Below, piece after piece: positions 51,976-60,210 of a DNA stretch of 64,000 nt; the stretch's first letter is position 1; each line of letters begins with the position of its first letter. A model generated the notes under the pieces. The model saw only the letters and a program-made list of their open reading frames with translations. It was not told the origin of the DNA and made no database searches. This stretch comes from Alteribacter lacisalsi (GTDB taxonomy: Bacteria; Bacillota; Bacilli; Bacillales; Salisediminibacteriaceae). The position numbers were made by a program, and so were the translations under genes. Location: contig NZ_PDOF01000001.1 of NCBI RefSeq assembly GCF_003226345.1, forward strand, positions 372,001 through 436,000. Reading direction: 5' to 3'.

Positions 51976-52656
51976 ATGAAAAAGCTGTTGATCCCGGTGT
52001 TTCTGACAGCGTTAATCGGCTGCTCGGAAAGTGATCAGTTCTCGGCGGAGGAATTTGAACCTTCTGACGGCAGTGATGACATGGATACGCTGATTGCAAC
52101 GAACGAACGTCTTGTTGACCAGCTTGGTAAGTATTCGGAAAAAAATGAAGAGCTTAAAGAAGAGCTTGAAAGTCTTGAAGAGGAAAATGACAAGCTGAAA
52201 AATGATATTATGACTTATCGGACACAATTTCATCAGGCACGGGATGAAAAAGATGAGGAACTGGATCTTCGATTTGAACTTGATGAACTGGCGGGATCAT
52301 TCTTTGAAGCAGTTTTCTCAAGAGATACTGCACGACTTGAGGAACTGACGACGGATCAGATTGAAGTGGATGACGAAAGTGAAGTATTGACCGTCACATA
52401 TGATAATCAGCTTGAAACCACCTTACGCTACGACACACTCGAATTTTCACAGATTGATTTTCTAAGATTGCATTCGGCTGAATTTGATCGGCAGAACAGC
52501 CGCTACACAGCGCAGTATACATTCACTTTTTTTCGGGACAATAAAGGCGACACAGAACCTGAGAACCGTATGATTGAAATTGTATTCCAGAAGGAAGACG
52601 ATGTGCTCAATGAGGAATGGAGAATTGCCTCCATACAAAACCGTTACCCGGGATAA
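51976..52656 (+). CDS. Putative lipoprotein with coiled coil
   Basis: 226 aa from ATG 51976 (CAGGTGA upstream). Signal with lipobox LIGC (Cys about 16). Coiled coil about 45-95 (heptad-rich ERLVDQLGKYSEKNEELKEE and onward). The C-terminal ~110 residues form a possible NTF2-like fold. Acidic overall. Unrecognised family; surface-anchored by inference. Confidence 0.7.
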   Translation: MKKLLIPVFLTALIGCSESDQFSAEEFEPSDGSDDMDTLIATNERLVDQLGKYSEKNEELKEELESLEEENDKLKNDIMTYRTQFHQARDEKDEELDLRFELDELAGSFFEAVFSRDTARLEELTTDQIEVDDESEVLTVTYDNQLETTLRYDTLEFSQIDFLRLHSAEFDRQNSRYTAQYTFTFFRDNKGDTEPENRMIEIVFQKEDDVLNEEWRIASIQNRYPG

Positions 52657-52679
52657 AGCAGCCATAAAGGAGGTCTACA

Positions 52680-53327
52680 TTGCAGGGAACCCACACATTC
52701 ACAAAAAAAGAGGAAATCGCCAACGCCATTACCCACGGCGTCGGAGCTGCATTTGGTGTTGCGGCTCTGACCCTGCTGATCGTGTTTGCCAGTATTAACG
52801 GCACAGCATCTCACGTCATCAGCTTCACGATATACGGCATAACATTGCTTTTGATGTACGTCTGCTCGACTCTTCTGCACAGTTTCAGGGAAGGGACAAA
52901 AGTGAAAAATGTGTTTGAAGTGCTCGATCACTCAGCCATTTACCTGTTTATTGCAGGAACCTATACGCCTTTTATGGTGATTGTTGTTGATGGTATGTTC
53001 GGCTGGATGCTTCTGGCAACAGTCTGGACAATGGCAGCAGCGGGCATCGTGTTTAAAGTGTTTTTCGTAAAGAAGTTTATTTTTCTCTCCACCCTGTTCT
53101 ACATCGGTATGGGCTGGATGGTCGTATTCACCCTTCAGCCGATTGCAGCATCTGTAGAAACGGGCGGTATCGTGCTTCTTGTGACCGGAGGAATTCTTTA
53201 CACGGTCGGAACCATCTTTTATATCTGGAGAAAGTTTCGTTATCATCATGCGGTCTGGCACCTGTTTGTGCTGGCGGCATCGGTAACCCACTTTCTATCA
53301 ATTCTGCTGTACGTCACGCCAGTATAA
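52680..53327 (+). CDS. Hemolysin III / PAQR family membrane protein
   Basis: 215 aa; TTG with AAAGGAGG 6 nt upstream. Seven membrane segments. Signatures: EEIANAITHGVGAAFG at the N terminus, STLLHSF, DHSAIYLFIAGTYTPF (about 81-96), and final HHAVWHLFVLAASVTHF with metal-binding His. Similar to B. subtilis YplQ. Role in vivo unclear; hemolysin name is historical. Confidence 0.9.
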   Translation: MQGTHTFTKKEEIANAITHGVGAAFGVAALTLLIVFASINGTASHVISFTIYGITLLLMYVCSTLLHSFREGTKVKNVFEVLDHSAIYLFIAGTYTPFMVIVVDGMFGWMLLATVWTMAAAGIVFKVFFVKKFIFLSTLFYIGMGWMVVFTLQPIAASVETGGIVLLVTGGILYTVGTIFYIWRKFRYHHAVWHLFVLAASVTHFLSILLYVTPV

Positions 53328-53337
53328 ATTTTTTATT

Positions 53338-53370
53338 TAACCGGGATCCGCAGAGGGGTTCCGGTTTTTT
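53338..53370 (+). terminator. Terminator after the hemolysin III gene
   Basis: AACCGGGATCC / GGTTCCGGTT imperfect stem and T6. Confidence 0.7.
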
Positions 53371-53430
53371 ATGATAATTCTGCTGCCATCACCTCATACT
53401 AGTGTAAAAGGAAGCTGAGGTGAGCAGAGG

Positions 53431-54792
53431 ATGACAAGGATCCTCCTTTTTGTAAGAGCGAGTTACTGGTTCATTCCTGCAGTTTACGGGGTAATTGCCA
53501 TCATGCTGGCCTTTCTCAGTCACCAGCTGGATCAAATGATCTGGTCCAATCCGGATTTTAAAGAGCGGATTCCTGCCATGTTCCTTTCAGACTTTGAATT
53601 GGCCTACACGCTGCTCGGCACGATTGCGACTTCCATTCTGACGATGACGTCGATTTCTTTTTCCTCCATTCTGGTAGTGATGACGACATATGTTTCCCAG
53701 TTTTCCCCCCGTTCCCTTCAAAACTTTATTACTGATCCTCATACACAGAGGATTCTCGGCGTTTTCATCAGCGGTTTTGTTTATGCAGTTGTTCTTCTGC
53801 TTCTGACAAAACATTCCGGTGAAGTGAAAATTGATGCTCTGATTTCACCGCTTCTCGCTGTGATTATTGCCATTATTGCCGTCGGATTTTTTGTGTTTTT
53901 TGTTCATCATGTGGCCAAGTGGATTCAGGTTCGTAACCTGATTCAGAATATTTATGATTACACGCTGAAGGTCATGGACAAGAACTGGCAGAACCAGGGG
54001 GAATTAAAAGAAGATGACCCTTGGGAGGATTGGGAAGGAGAAGAGGTTCTGGACAAGGAAATGCAGGCAGTCCGGGCAGAGCAGTCCGGTTATATCCAGT
54101 GGATTGATTACGAGGGACTGAAAAAAGCAGCAAAAGAGGACGGGGTGATCGTAGAACTTCTTCATTCCCATGGGGATTACCTTGGGAAAGGGCTCAGTCT
54201 CATGAAAATATACGGGGAAAACAACCATGTAGACGAGAAAAAATACGCCAGGCTTATGATCCTTGGCAATGAGCGGGAAAGTGTCCAGGATGTAAGATAC
54301 GGCATTGTGAAAATGGTGGAAATTGCGACACGCTCGCTGTCACCTGGCATCAATGATCCGTTTACCGCGATTGAATGTATTAACTATCTCGGGCATACAT
54401 TATCGGCTCTTACACGTAAAAAGTTCAGGGAAAATTACCTGCACGATGAACACGGTAACCTGCTTGTAGTCAAAAAGGTTTACAGCTTTTCTGATTATCT
54501 GTACCAGAGTTTTTTTCAGATTCGGTTTTACGGCAGTGAGGATGTGGCTGTTCAGGGACAGATTCTCGATGCGCTTTATGAAGTGGCCAGTCACGGAAAC
54601 AGACAGGTGCGTTCTGATGTATGGAACTTCACTGATTATGTGGTGGAAGGGCTCCGTCATGAGCAATTTCTAAACTGGGACATTGACCGTCTGCAGAACA
54701 AGATTGACCGTCTGGCAGTGATTGCAGCTCCTTACCGGGAGACAAAAATCAGGCTAAGGCAGACGGACCATCGCTTCGAAGATGAGGAATAA
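53431..54792 (+). CDS. DUF2254 membrane protein
   Basis: 453 aa. Four membrane segments in the first ~170 residues and a large cytosolic C-terminal region (about 175-453). SPGINDPFTAIECINYLG near 305-322 and QFSPRSLQNFITD near 90-102 are DUF2254 signatures. Function unknown. Its 3' end overlaps a convergent small gene by 39 bp. Confidence 0.85.
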   Translation: MTRILLFVRASYWFIPAVYGVIAIMLAFLSHQLDQMIWSNPDFKERIPAMFLSDFELAYTLLGTIATSILTMTSISFSSILVVMTTYVSQFSPRSLQNFITDPHTQRILGVFISGFVYAVVLLLLTKHSGEVKIDALISPLLAVIIAIIAVGFFVFFVHHVAKWIQVRNLIQNIYDYTLKVMDKNWQNQGELKEDDPWEDWEGEEVLDKEMQAVRAEQSGYIQWIDYEGLKKAAKEDGVIVELLHSHGDYLGKGLSLMKIYGENNHVDEKKYARLMILGNERESVQDVRYGIVKMVEIATRSLSPGINDPFTAIECINYLGHTLSALTRKKFRENYLHDEHGNLLVVKKVYSFSDYLYQSFFQIRFYGSEDVAVQGQILDALYEVASHGNRQVRSDVWNFTDYVVEGLRHEQFLNWDIDRLQNKIDRLAVIAAPYRETKIRLRQTDHRFEDEE

Positions 54793-54957
54793 CAGATAAG
54801 GGACGCCTGTAACGGTTAAAAAAAGCAGAAGGTATCTTGAACCTGTGTCCAGGGCATCAATGATGCGATCTTCAGGTAATTGTCTGATCTCCTTTACAGG
54901 CTGCTGATATTTTGTCCGGACTTCCTCACGTTTCTGTAGAAAAACAGGTGTACTCAT
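54754..54957 (-). CDS. Small single-span membrane protein (67 aa)
   Basis: ATG 54957 with GGAGGGATC 8 nt upstream on the minus strand. Polar N-terminal half, then one membrane segment about 42-61 (YLLLFLTVTGVPYLLFLIF). No family recognised. The convergent overlap with DUF2254 means both transcripts may be antisense to each other. Confidence 0.6.
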   Translation of the reverse strand: MSTPVFLQKREEVRTKYQQPVKEIRQLPEDRIIDALDTGSRYLLLFLTVTGVPYLLFLIFEAMVRLP

Positions 54958-55029
54958 GACTTGATCCCTCCGTGTCTTTTTTTCTACTCTATGAAAAATT
55001 AGATTACTCTATGACAAAAATAATAGAGC

Positions 55030-55211
55030 CGAGGAGAAAGAGACGGGGACATAAGTGAAGTGTAAAGTCGAGAACCCGAACGAATCGTATTAAGGCGGAT
55101 GAAATATACGCTGACTCCTGCGGGAAGAAAAGCGCAGGTGAGACCCCGCAGTGCGGAGCACGCGGAGGCTCAGCCGCTTCCCGCGGAAAGCAGCGAATAT
55201 TTCAGGAGCTT
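55030..55211. repeat. Composite interspersed repeat
   Basis: Left part (about 55040-55110) resembles the GAGGCTGGGACA element: GGGACATAAGTGAAGTGTA and GAGAACCCGAACGAA match its 5' half. Right part is the GC-rich repeat: GACTCCTGCGGGAAG, GTGAGACCCCGCAGTGCGGAG, GCCGCTTCCCGCGGAAAGCAGC. The element abuts the yvrJ stop codon. Confidence 0.6.
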
Positions 55212-55403
55212 TTATTGACGCCGGCTACGGGAAGGAAGAGACACGGCAGACTGATCCGGATTCAGCTTTTCATGCGTGTACAGCAAAAGAACGGACCTGT
55301 TAATCTGGTCAAGTTTCTTCTCCATACGGTAGAGCAGATAAAACGTCACTGCAGCTGGAAATCCGTAATCACCGAGCACATTCATCAACACTTCCAATTC
55401 CAC
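55212..55403 (-). CDS. yvrJ: YvrJ family protein
   Basis: 63 aa; GTG 55403 with AAAGGAGG 7 nt upstream. VLGDYGFPAAVTFYLLYRMEKKLDQI matches the YvrJ core: one membrane segment, then a charged helix. Function unknown; in B. subtilis yvrJ sits beside the sigO-rsoA genes. Here it follows DUF1659 and DUF2922 genes and a SigO-like factor. Confidence 0.85.
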   Translation of the reverse strand: MELEVLMNVLGDYGFPAAVTFYLLYRMEKKLDQINRSVLLLYTHEKLNPDQSAVSLPSRSRRQ

Positions 55404-55430
55404 TGGGTATCCTCCTTTCTTATACTTGGA

Positions 55431-55489
55431 AAAAACAGGAGCAGGGCGCTGTCTTCGTAACAGAGGACAAGCCGGCTGCTCCTGTTTTT
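55431..55489 (-). terminator. Terminator between the DUF2922 and yvrJ genes
   Basis: AAAAACAGGAGCAG / CTGCTCCTGTTTTT perfect 14-bp arms with a 31-nt loop. Works in either direction, so yvrJ expression may depend on readthrough or another promoter. Confidence 0.75.
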
Positions 55490-55496
55490 GAACCGG

Positions 55497-55715
55497 TTAT
55501 TCGAATTCGATCGGTTCTACTGTCCGCTCTACGATTCTGGCACTGCGCTTGCCCGTAAGCTTTCCGCCGGCAGAATAGAATACATCCGCGTCAATAATGG
55601 CATCCATCGCCTCGCTTACATCCTGAGGCACAGCCGGCTCAGCAGGGTCTTCCACAAACAGTGTTACGCTGCCGCCGTCTTCGTTTTCAAATACTAACTC
55701 AAGTCGTTTACTCAT
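55497..55715 (-). CDS. DUF2922 family protein
   Basis: 72 aa from ATG 55715 (AAGGAGG upstream); codons from 55763 lack a signal. LELVFENEDGGSVTLFVEDP, then QDVSEAMDAIIDADVF and a conserved KLTGKRSARIVERTVEPIEF end are typical of DUF2922. Small, probably cytosolic. Commonly paired with DUF1659 and YvrJ in Bacilli. Confidence 0.88.
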   Translation of the reverse strand: MSKRLELVFENEDGGSVTLFVEDPAEPAVPQDVSEAMDAIIDADVFYSAGGKLTGKRSARIVERTVEPIEFE

Positions 55716-55767
55716 TGTGATTTCCTCCTTTCTATTGATCTTACGTGCTTTTCCTCTGGTCAAAGAT

Positions 55768-55983
55768 TTACTGGCCAGGAAGATCGTACGTGTTGTTTCG
55801 CTCGATCCGTGTCAGTGGATGCACTTGAAGGGATGCAAGTGCAGCAGCAGCCTGGGCCAGTCCTTCATTACCGGCATCTGTTTTGACGTTCTGGAAGTTA
55901 CGGACACGTTCTACATCCATTCCCTCATCGTCGAACCCGGTACGGAAGATGAGAGACAGTCGGGAATTTTTTGTTGTCGGCAT
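55768..55983 (-). CDS. DUF1659 family protein
   Basis: 71 aa from ATG 55983 (AAAGGAGGTG upstream). SRLSLIFRTGFDDEGMDVER and FQNVKTDAGNEGLAQAAAALASLQ match DUF1659. Unknown function. First of a three-gene set with DUF2922 and yvrJ. Confidence 0.88.
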   Translation of the reverse strand: MPTTKNSRLSLIFRTGFDDEGMDVERVRNFQNVKTDAGNEGLAQAAAALASLQVHPLTRIERNNTYDLPGQ

Positions 55984-56055
55984 GTGATCACCTCCTTTCA
56001 TCCTCTAAGTAAAGCGGTACGGGAAAAAAGGGGGGGATAAGATTTAATATTATTT

Positions 56056-56239
56056 AGGCTCTGTTAAAGTTTGTTGTTGATTTCCGCTCACTGCGCTCCC
56101 TTTCCGCGGGCACCGCTTCAGCCTCCTCGGGAAGATCGCCCTGCGGGATCTTCAGCCGGTGCTGTTCCCTCAGGAGTGTCGCGCGCTCGCTTCAATCAAC
56201 AACGATAGAAAAATATCAACATTAAGCTATAACAGAGCT
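56056..56239. repeat. Interspersed repeat with AGGCTCTGTTAAAG termini, second copy
   Basis: 184-bp element. Left AGGCTCTGTTAAAG matches the right-end CTATAACAGAGCT in inverted orientation with one mismatch. Interior CTCACTGCGCTCCCTTTCCG, GGCACCGCTTCAGCCTCCTCG and CAGGAGTGTCGCGCGCTCGC match 29767-30033, but it lacks that copy's ~85-bp insert. It lies between the sigma-factor gene and the DUF1659 set. Confidence 0.75.
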
Positions 56240-56240
56240 A

Positions 56241-56735
56241 TTATTTATTAAATTCCCGACGCAGCTTCAGCAATGCGCTTTTTCTCCAAGCTTTTACAGT
56301 CTCTGGTTTGACGCCGTGACGGCCGGCAATGTCTTTTTGCGATGAGCCATTTAAGAGGTACTCATCAACCCAGATTCTCTCGCGGCCAGATAGACTGGCG
56401 GAATCCAGCAGCATGGAAACCTCACTCATGGAAAAGTCATCTTCACTCTTACCGGTGTGCATCAGGGCAAAGGTGGAAGGCTCGGTAAACACGTTCTGTT
56501 CCTGGTTTTTCCGGTCAGCTGTAATGGCATTCTGCAGGTAGCCCCGAATGTAGGATTTAGCGTAGCCTGGAAAAGACGAATGGTCTCCATCGTGGCGTGA
56601 CCATGCTTCAAAAAGGGCAATTCTGGCGATTTGGATGTACTCATCCTGATCGTAAATGAGACGGAACTTGTGAATGAACGAAAAGATTAAAGGCTCAAAT
56701 TGATGATAAACTTCATGAAAAGGCGGTCGGGACAT
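56241..56735 (-). CDS. Sigma-70 family RNA polymerase sigma factor, SigO-like
   Basis: 164 aa from ATG 56735 (start uncertain: no clear ribosome binding site; in-frame ATG 56783 would add an Arg-rich leader). Region 2-like: FEPLIFSFIHKFRLIYDQDEYIQIARIALFEAW (about 11-43). Region 4-like: LSGRERIWVDEYLLNGSSQKDIAGRHGVKPETVKAWRKSALLKLR (about 112-156). Resembles SigO/YvrI or ComX-type small sigma factors. Neighbouring DUF1659, DUF2922 and YvrJ genes support a SigO-like module. Confidence 0.75.
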   Translation of the reverse strand: MSRPPFHEVYHQFEPLIFSFIHKFRLIYDQDEYIQIARIALFEAWSRHDGDHSSFPGYAKSYIRGYLQNAITADRKNQEQNVFTEPSTFALMHTGKSEDDFSMSEVSMLLDSASLSGRERIWVDEYLLNGSSQKDIAGRHGVKPETVKAWRKSALLKLRREFNK

Positions 56736-57016
56736 AGAAGGGTTTCCAAACCGGAGGCGCCTCCTTCGTATTCCGCGGTACATTTAGAATAGAGTAAGGG
56801 GAAACGCAGGACGAATAGGTATACCGCGGTTTTGACACTGTTGGTTGAGACGGTTCTTGAGTTACGGTACCGTGGTTTTCCAAATCTGCGTGCAGAAAGA
56901 CAGACGGTAGTGGGATAATGAAGTGAATTTTTGAAATAGAGCCAGGCAGCAAAGAAGCGGCTTGATAAAAAGAAAAAAAGAGGCGTGTTATAATGGGGGA
57001 CAGGGGAGTGAGGACG

Positions 57017-57637
57017 ATGAAGATTTTGATCAGCGGTTTTGAACCGTTTGGAAAGCTCGAATCAAATCCGACAGAAGCGCTCGTAAAAGAGGCAGCAGAT
57101 TGGAAGATAGAGGGAATTGACATCCGTACAGTTGTGCTTCCGGTTGTGTACCGGGAGTGTGCAGCCCGTCTTCAGGAAGAGATCGAAGCTGTTAAACCTG
57201 ATGTGGTTCTCTCTCTTGGGGTGGCAGTCGGCAGAAGCGCTGTCACGCCGGAACGGATTGGCATTAATGTGCAGCATACAGAGGGTGAGGGGAAGTTCGG
57301 GGACAATTCCGGACGTAAACCTGACAACGAACCCTTAATTGAGGGAGGTCCGGATGGACTGTTTGCGACCCTTCCAAATCGTGAGATTACAAGAGCGCTA
57401 ACTGATTCAGGCATACCAGCCCAGATTTCAAACTCGGCAGGAACTTATATATGCAACAATACGCTTTATGAAACATTATGTTACGTAAGGGAACGGGGGA
57501 GTCAGATAAAAGCCGGTTTTATCCACGTGCCCGCTACGCCGGAGATGGCGTCTCATACACCGCACGTTCCCACCATGAGCCTTGACGTGCAGGCTAAAGC
57601 GCTGAAAACGATCCTTACTGTGATCAGGGAAAATTAA
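57017..57637 (+). CDS. pcp: Pyrrolidone-carboxylate peptidase
   Basis: Cytosolic cysteine peptidase that removes N-terminal pyroglutamate. 206 aa; ATG 57017 after GGGAGTGAGG. Catalytic triad E79 (VTPERIGINV), C146 (GTYICNNTLY), H170 (GFIHVPATPE). Next gene 44 bp downstream. The 280-bp gap before it (56736-57016) holds only a GGAGGCGCCTCC palindrome near 56750. Confidence 0.96.
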   Translation: MKILISGFEPFGKLESNPTEALVKEAADWKIEGIDIRTVVLPVVYRECAARLQEEIEAVKPDVVLSLGVAVGRSAVTPERIGINVQHTEGEGKFGDNSGRKPDNEPLIEGGPDGLFATLPNREITRALTDSGIPAQISNSAGTYICNNTLYETLCYVRERGSQIKAGFIHVPATPEMASHTPHVPTMSLDVQAKALKTILTVIREN

Positions 57638-57681
57638 GATACAAAATGAGAACAAACCTTCAAAAAAGGGAGGCGGTCTGT

Positions 57682-58026
57682 GTGGATTCAAAGAAGGAAC
57701 CATTTGAAGAAGCAGCTTTGCTGTTTAAACTGATTGGAGATAAAACAAGATTGAAAATGCTCGCGATCCTTTACCGGGACGAGTGCTGTGTATGCGAACT
57801 AGTTGATATTTTCCAGATGAGTCAGCCTTCGGTCAGTCAGCACCTGAAAAAACTGAAGCTGGCTGGTGTTGTAAGCGAGCGGCGCAGCGGTCAGTGGATA
57901 TACTACCGGATTAATGACGAATATCCCGCTTACAGCCAGCTTGTGTCCATCATTGAGAAACTGCCGGACATGCAGCCGGTTCTGGCAGAGCTTATGGCGT
58001 CTGGAAAACGTGTATGCTGTGATTAA
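57682..58026 (+). CDS. ArsR family metal/metalloid-sensing repressor
   Basis: 114 aa; GTG 57682 with GGGAGG 8 nt upstream. DECCVCELVDIF carries the CxC-type alpha-3 metal site of ArsR; winged helix MSQPSVSQHLKKLKLAGVVSERRSGQWIYY. A C-terminal CC pair is also present. No arsB/arsC or ATPase is adjacent, so its target lies elsewhere. Confidence 0.9.
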   Translation: MDSKKEPFEEAALLFKLIGDKTRLKMLAILYRDECCVCELVDIFQMSQPSVSQHLKKLKLAGVVSERRSGQWIYYRINDEYPAYSQLVSIIEKLPDMQPVLAELMASGKRVCCD

Positions 58027-58061
58027 AGAAGTGAAAGAGGCCCTGGAAAGTGACTAAACCG

Positions 58062-58106
58062 AAAAAGCAGGATCTGCTGGTTTTTAACAGCAGATCCTGC
58101 TTTTTC
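58062..58106 (+). terminator. Terminator after arsR
   Basis: AAAAAGCAGGATCTGCTG / CAGCAGATCCTGCTTTTT perfect stem; may also serve the convergent gene. Confidence 0.85.
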
Positions 58107-58141
58107 GTGCATTTCTTATTTCAGAGCTTAAGATTTCCGTT

Positions 58142-58672
58142 TCATGTTTTCTTCTTTGACGAATCTTTATCAAAGGTAACATAGTTTTCAAGGAGTTCCT
58201 CGAGCTGCTCCTTTTCTTCATTGGCTATTGTGGTTTTAATTTTCGTTCCTTTATCCAGCTCCATAATAAGCTGGGTCCGCTTACTCCTTTTTTTGCCCCA
58301 GCCGATCTGGCGGATTTTTCCCCAGTTTGCCTGATAGCCGGCGAACACAATTCCCTGACCTCTGACTTCAAACAGTTTTTCAAGTGTTAGAAGAACGGAA
58401 CCTCCGAAAATCACCATAAGTATGAAAACGATGGTAGATGTTTCAAAGCTTCTGAAGATCTCCACGTAAAGTACGAGAACGAGGATCAGTACTACATAAC
58501 TCATATAAAGTGCTGCTTTATAGAGCTTCGTTCCAGTTCCAATTTTTTTATTATCATTTTCCGGTGTATAAATGACATAATCCTGAAACGCTTTCCGCTG
58601 CTTATGGGTAAAGATGTAGTAAAGAGAGATGACTGCAAGAACAGTGCCGAGAAACAAGTAAATCCATCGCAT
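58142..58672 (-). CDS. DUF5673-like membrane protein
   Basis: 176 aa; ATG after GGAGG. Three to four membrane segments (about 3-20, 55-72, 78-98) then a soluble C-terminal domain (about 105-176) with GQGIVFAGYQANWGKIRQIGW, a PH-like pattern seen in DUF5673 proteins. Function unknown. No adjacent operon partner. Confidence 0.65.
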   Translation of the reverse strand: MRWIYLFLGTVLAVISLYYIFTHKQRKAFQDYVIYTPENDNKKIGTGTKLYKAALYMSYVVLILVLVLYVEIFRSFETSTIVFILMVIFGGSVLLTLEKLFEVRGQGIVFAGYQANWGKIRQIGWGKKRSKRTQLIMELDKGTKIKTTIANEEKEQLEELLENYVTFDKDSSKKKT

Positions 58673-58751
58673 GAAAATTCCTCCGTTTTTAAACTTCCTT
58701 TATTTTAGCACAATACAATAAAATATAGAAACTAGCTTTATTTTATAAACG

Positions 58752-58779
58752 TATAATAAATATGTTTACATTTATTATA
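58752..58779. promoter_or_regulatory. Perfect AT-rich palindrome upstream of the DUF2087 regulator
   Basis: TATAATAAAT (58752-58761) and ATTTATTATA (58770-58779) with an 8-nt spacer. It lies 39 bp before the start codon within the likely promoter. Could be an autoregulatory operator. Confidence 0.5.
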
Positions 58780-58817
58780 ACTTTAATATATTATGTTATT
58801 AAAGGTGGTGTTCGTTT

Positions 58818-59564
58818 ATGGAAGAGATATTCTGGGAGGCAAGTCCTGCGGAGATGAGAAAGGGCTTTATTTATGATAATGGGCGCTATATTTGCCTTGT
58901 TTGCGGGGCGTGGCACGAAGAGGGAGTTATTTATCAGAGCGGAACGAGGTTTCTTGACGCGGGGAAAGCTGCCGTACAGCATGTAAGTGACGAACACGGG
59001 TCAATGGAAGAGCGGATTCTTTCCCTTTCAAAAAAGCAGACGGGTCTGTCTGATGTCCAGAGCGAAGTTATGGCAAGGATGCTGAAAGGGGAAACAGACG
59101 ACACGATTGCCGAAGGTCTTGGGTTTACAAGTGTTTCGACAGTGAGGCAGTACAGGTTTAAGTTCAGGGAAAAAGCAAGACAGGCACGGGTGCTGCTTGC
59201 ACTTATGGAGTCGGTTGAGCAGAACCGATCAGCAGGGCCTGCACACAGGGGGGCGAAAATGGTGGATGAAAGATGGGAAACAACAGAAGCAGAAGCAGAG
59301 AAATTCCTCAGTACTTATATAGATCCCGTGTCAGGGAAGATTAAACAGTTTCCGAGGAAGGAAAAACGGAAAATCGTCATTTTGAAGTATTTAACGAGGA
59401 AGTTTGATCCTTCGGCGACTTATACAGAAAAAGAAGTGAGTGAACTGCTTGAGAAGTATTATGATGATTTTGCAACACTGCGCCGCTATTTAATTGAGTA
59501 CGGATTTATGAAGCGAAATCAGGACGGATCAAGGTATTATGTAGATCCAGCGTTTAAATCCTGA
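58818..59564 (+). CDS. DUF2087 transcriptional regulator-like protein
   Basis: 248 aa; ATG after AAAGGTGGTG. N-terminal zinc-ribbon-like CLVCGAW with HVSDEH (about 32-60). A LuxR-like helix-turn-helix follows about 75-125 (LSDVQSEVMARMLKGETDDTIAEGLGFTSVSTVRQYRFKF). The C-terminal DUF2087 about 160-245 shows IKQFPRKEKRKIVILKYL and the DFATLRRYLIEYGFMKRNQDGSRYY end. Probably DNA-binding. Regulon unknown. Confidence 0.85.
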   Translation: MEEIFWEASPAEMRKGFIYDNGRYICLVCGAWHEEGVIYQSGTRFLDAGKAAVQHVSDEHGSMEERILSLSKKQTGLSDVQSEVMARMLKGETDDTIAEGLGFTSVSTVRQYRFKFREKARQARVLLALMESVEQNRSAGPAHRGAKMVDERWETTEAEAEKFLSTYIDPVSGKIKQFPRKEKRKIVILKYLTRKFDPSATYTEKEVSELLEKYYDDFATLRRYLIEYGFMKRNQDGSRYYVDPAFKS

Positions 59565-59567
59565 AAA

Positions 59568-59602
59568 TAAGGTGCTGCCGTCATTCGGCAGCACCTTTTT
59601 AT
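59568..59602. terminator. Bidirectional terminator
   Basis: AAGGTGCTGCCG / CGGCAGCACCTT stem with TTTTTATTT, between convergent genes. Confidence 0.8.
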
Positions 59603-59614
59603 TTGAGGGACATG

Positions 59615-59908
59615 TCAGTTTAGAAAACGGGAAACTGTGTGGTCAAAAGCGTAAGCGGACTCCACATCTTTCTGGGTGAGACCATTTACATCCATTGTAC
59701 GCAGACGAAGGGTGACTTTTTTATGATCGATCGTGATCTGGGGATGGTGGTTGCGGTCCTCAGCCAATCGGGCCACTTCATCTACAAAAGCAATCGCTTT
59801 TCCGAACGAAGGCAGCGTAAACTCTTTCGTCATAAATTCCTGCTCATCAATTTCCCATCCGGCTGAGTCTTCAAGACAAGCAGCCACTTCTTCCTGCGAA
59901 AGTGTCAT
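59615..59908 (-). CDS. 4a-hydroxytetrahydrobiopterin dehydratase (PCD)
   Basis: 97 aa; AAGGAGG precedes the ATG. Dehydrates 4a-carbinolamine pterins in tetrahydropterin recycling. The EDRNHHPQITIDHKKVTLRL stretch (about 51-70) carries the PCD active-site histidines, and the C-terminal LTQKDVESAYAFD fits the family. No phenylalanine hydroxylase is adjacent, so the pathway partner is not visible. Confidence 0.9.
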   Translation of the reverse strand: MTLSQEEVAACLEDSAGWEIDEQEFMTKEFTLPSFGKAIAFVDEVARLAEDRNHHPQITIDHKKVTLRLRTMDVNGLTQKDVESAYAFDHTVSRFLN

Positions 59909-60210
59909 TTAAGTTCCTCCTTAAAATAGATCTCACCACACCGAAACTCTTTTATATAAAAAGATTGAATTTTCGGATATATTGTGGGGATTAGTAACAT
60001 CATAGCAGACGAAGGAATGACTGAAAAGGTGAAAATTTCTTTTTTACACTTTTTCAGAGCTCTATGGAAAAATGTATGAAACAACCGATAAAAAGAGGCT
60101 CATTTCGGTTTTAACCAGCCGCCAGAGGGTATTGATAACTAGTGAGAAATTAGCCGGCAGGCCGATTCAGGCCGGTTTAAAATTGCATCCTTGGAAAGAA
60201 GGTGATGAAC
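59909..60210. other. Divergent intergenic region
   Basis: Separates the PCD gene from the EAL gene. I see no riboswitch, repeat or supported gene. A 72-codon open frame from 60072 lacks a ribosome binding site and overlaps the EAL gene, so it is not called. Confidence 0.4.
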
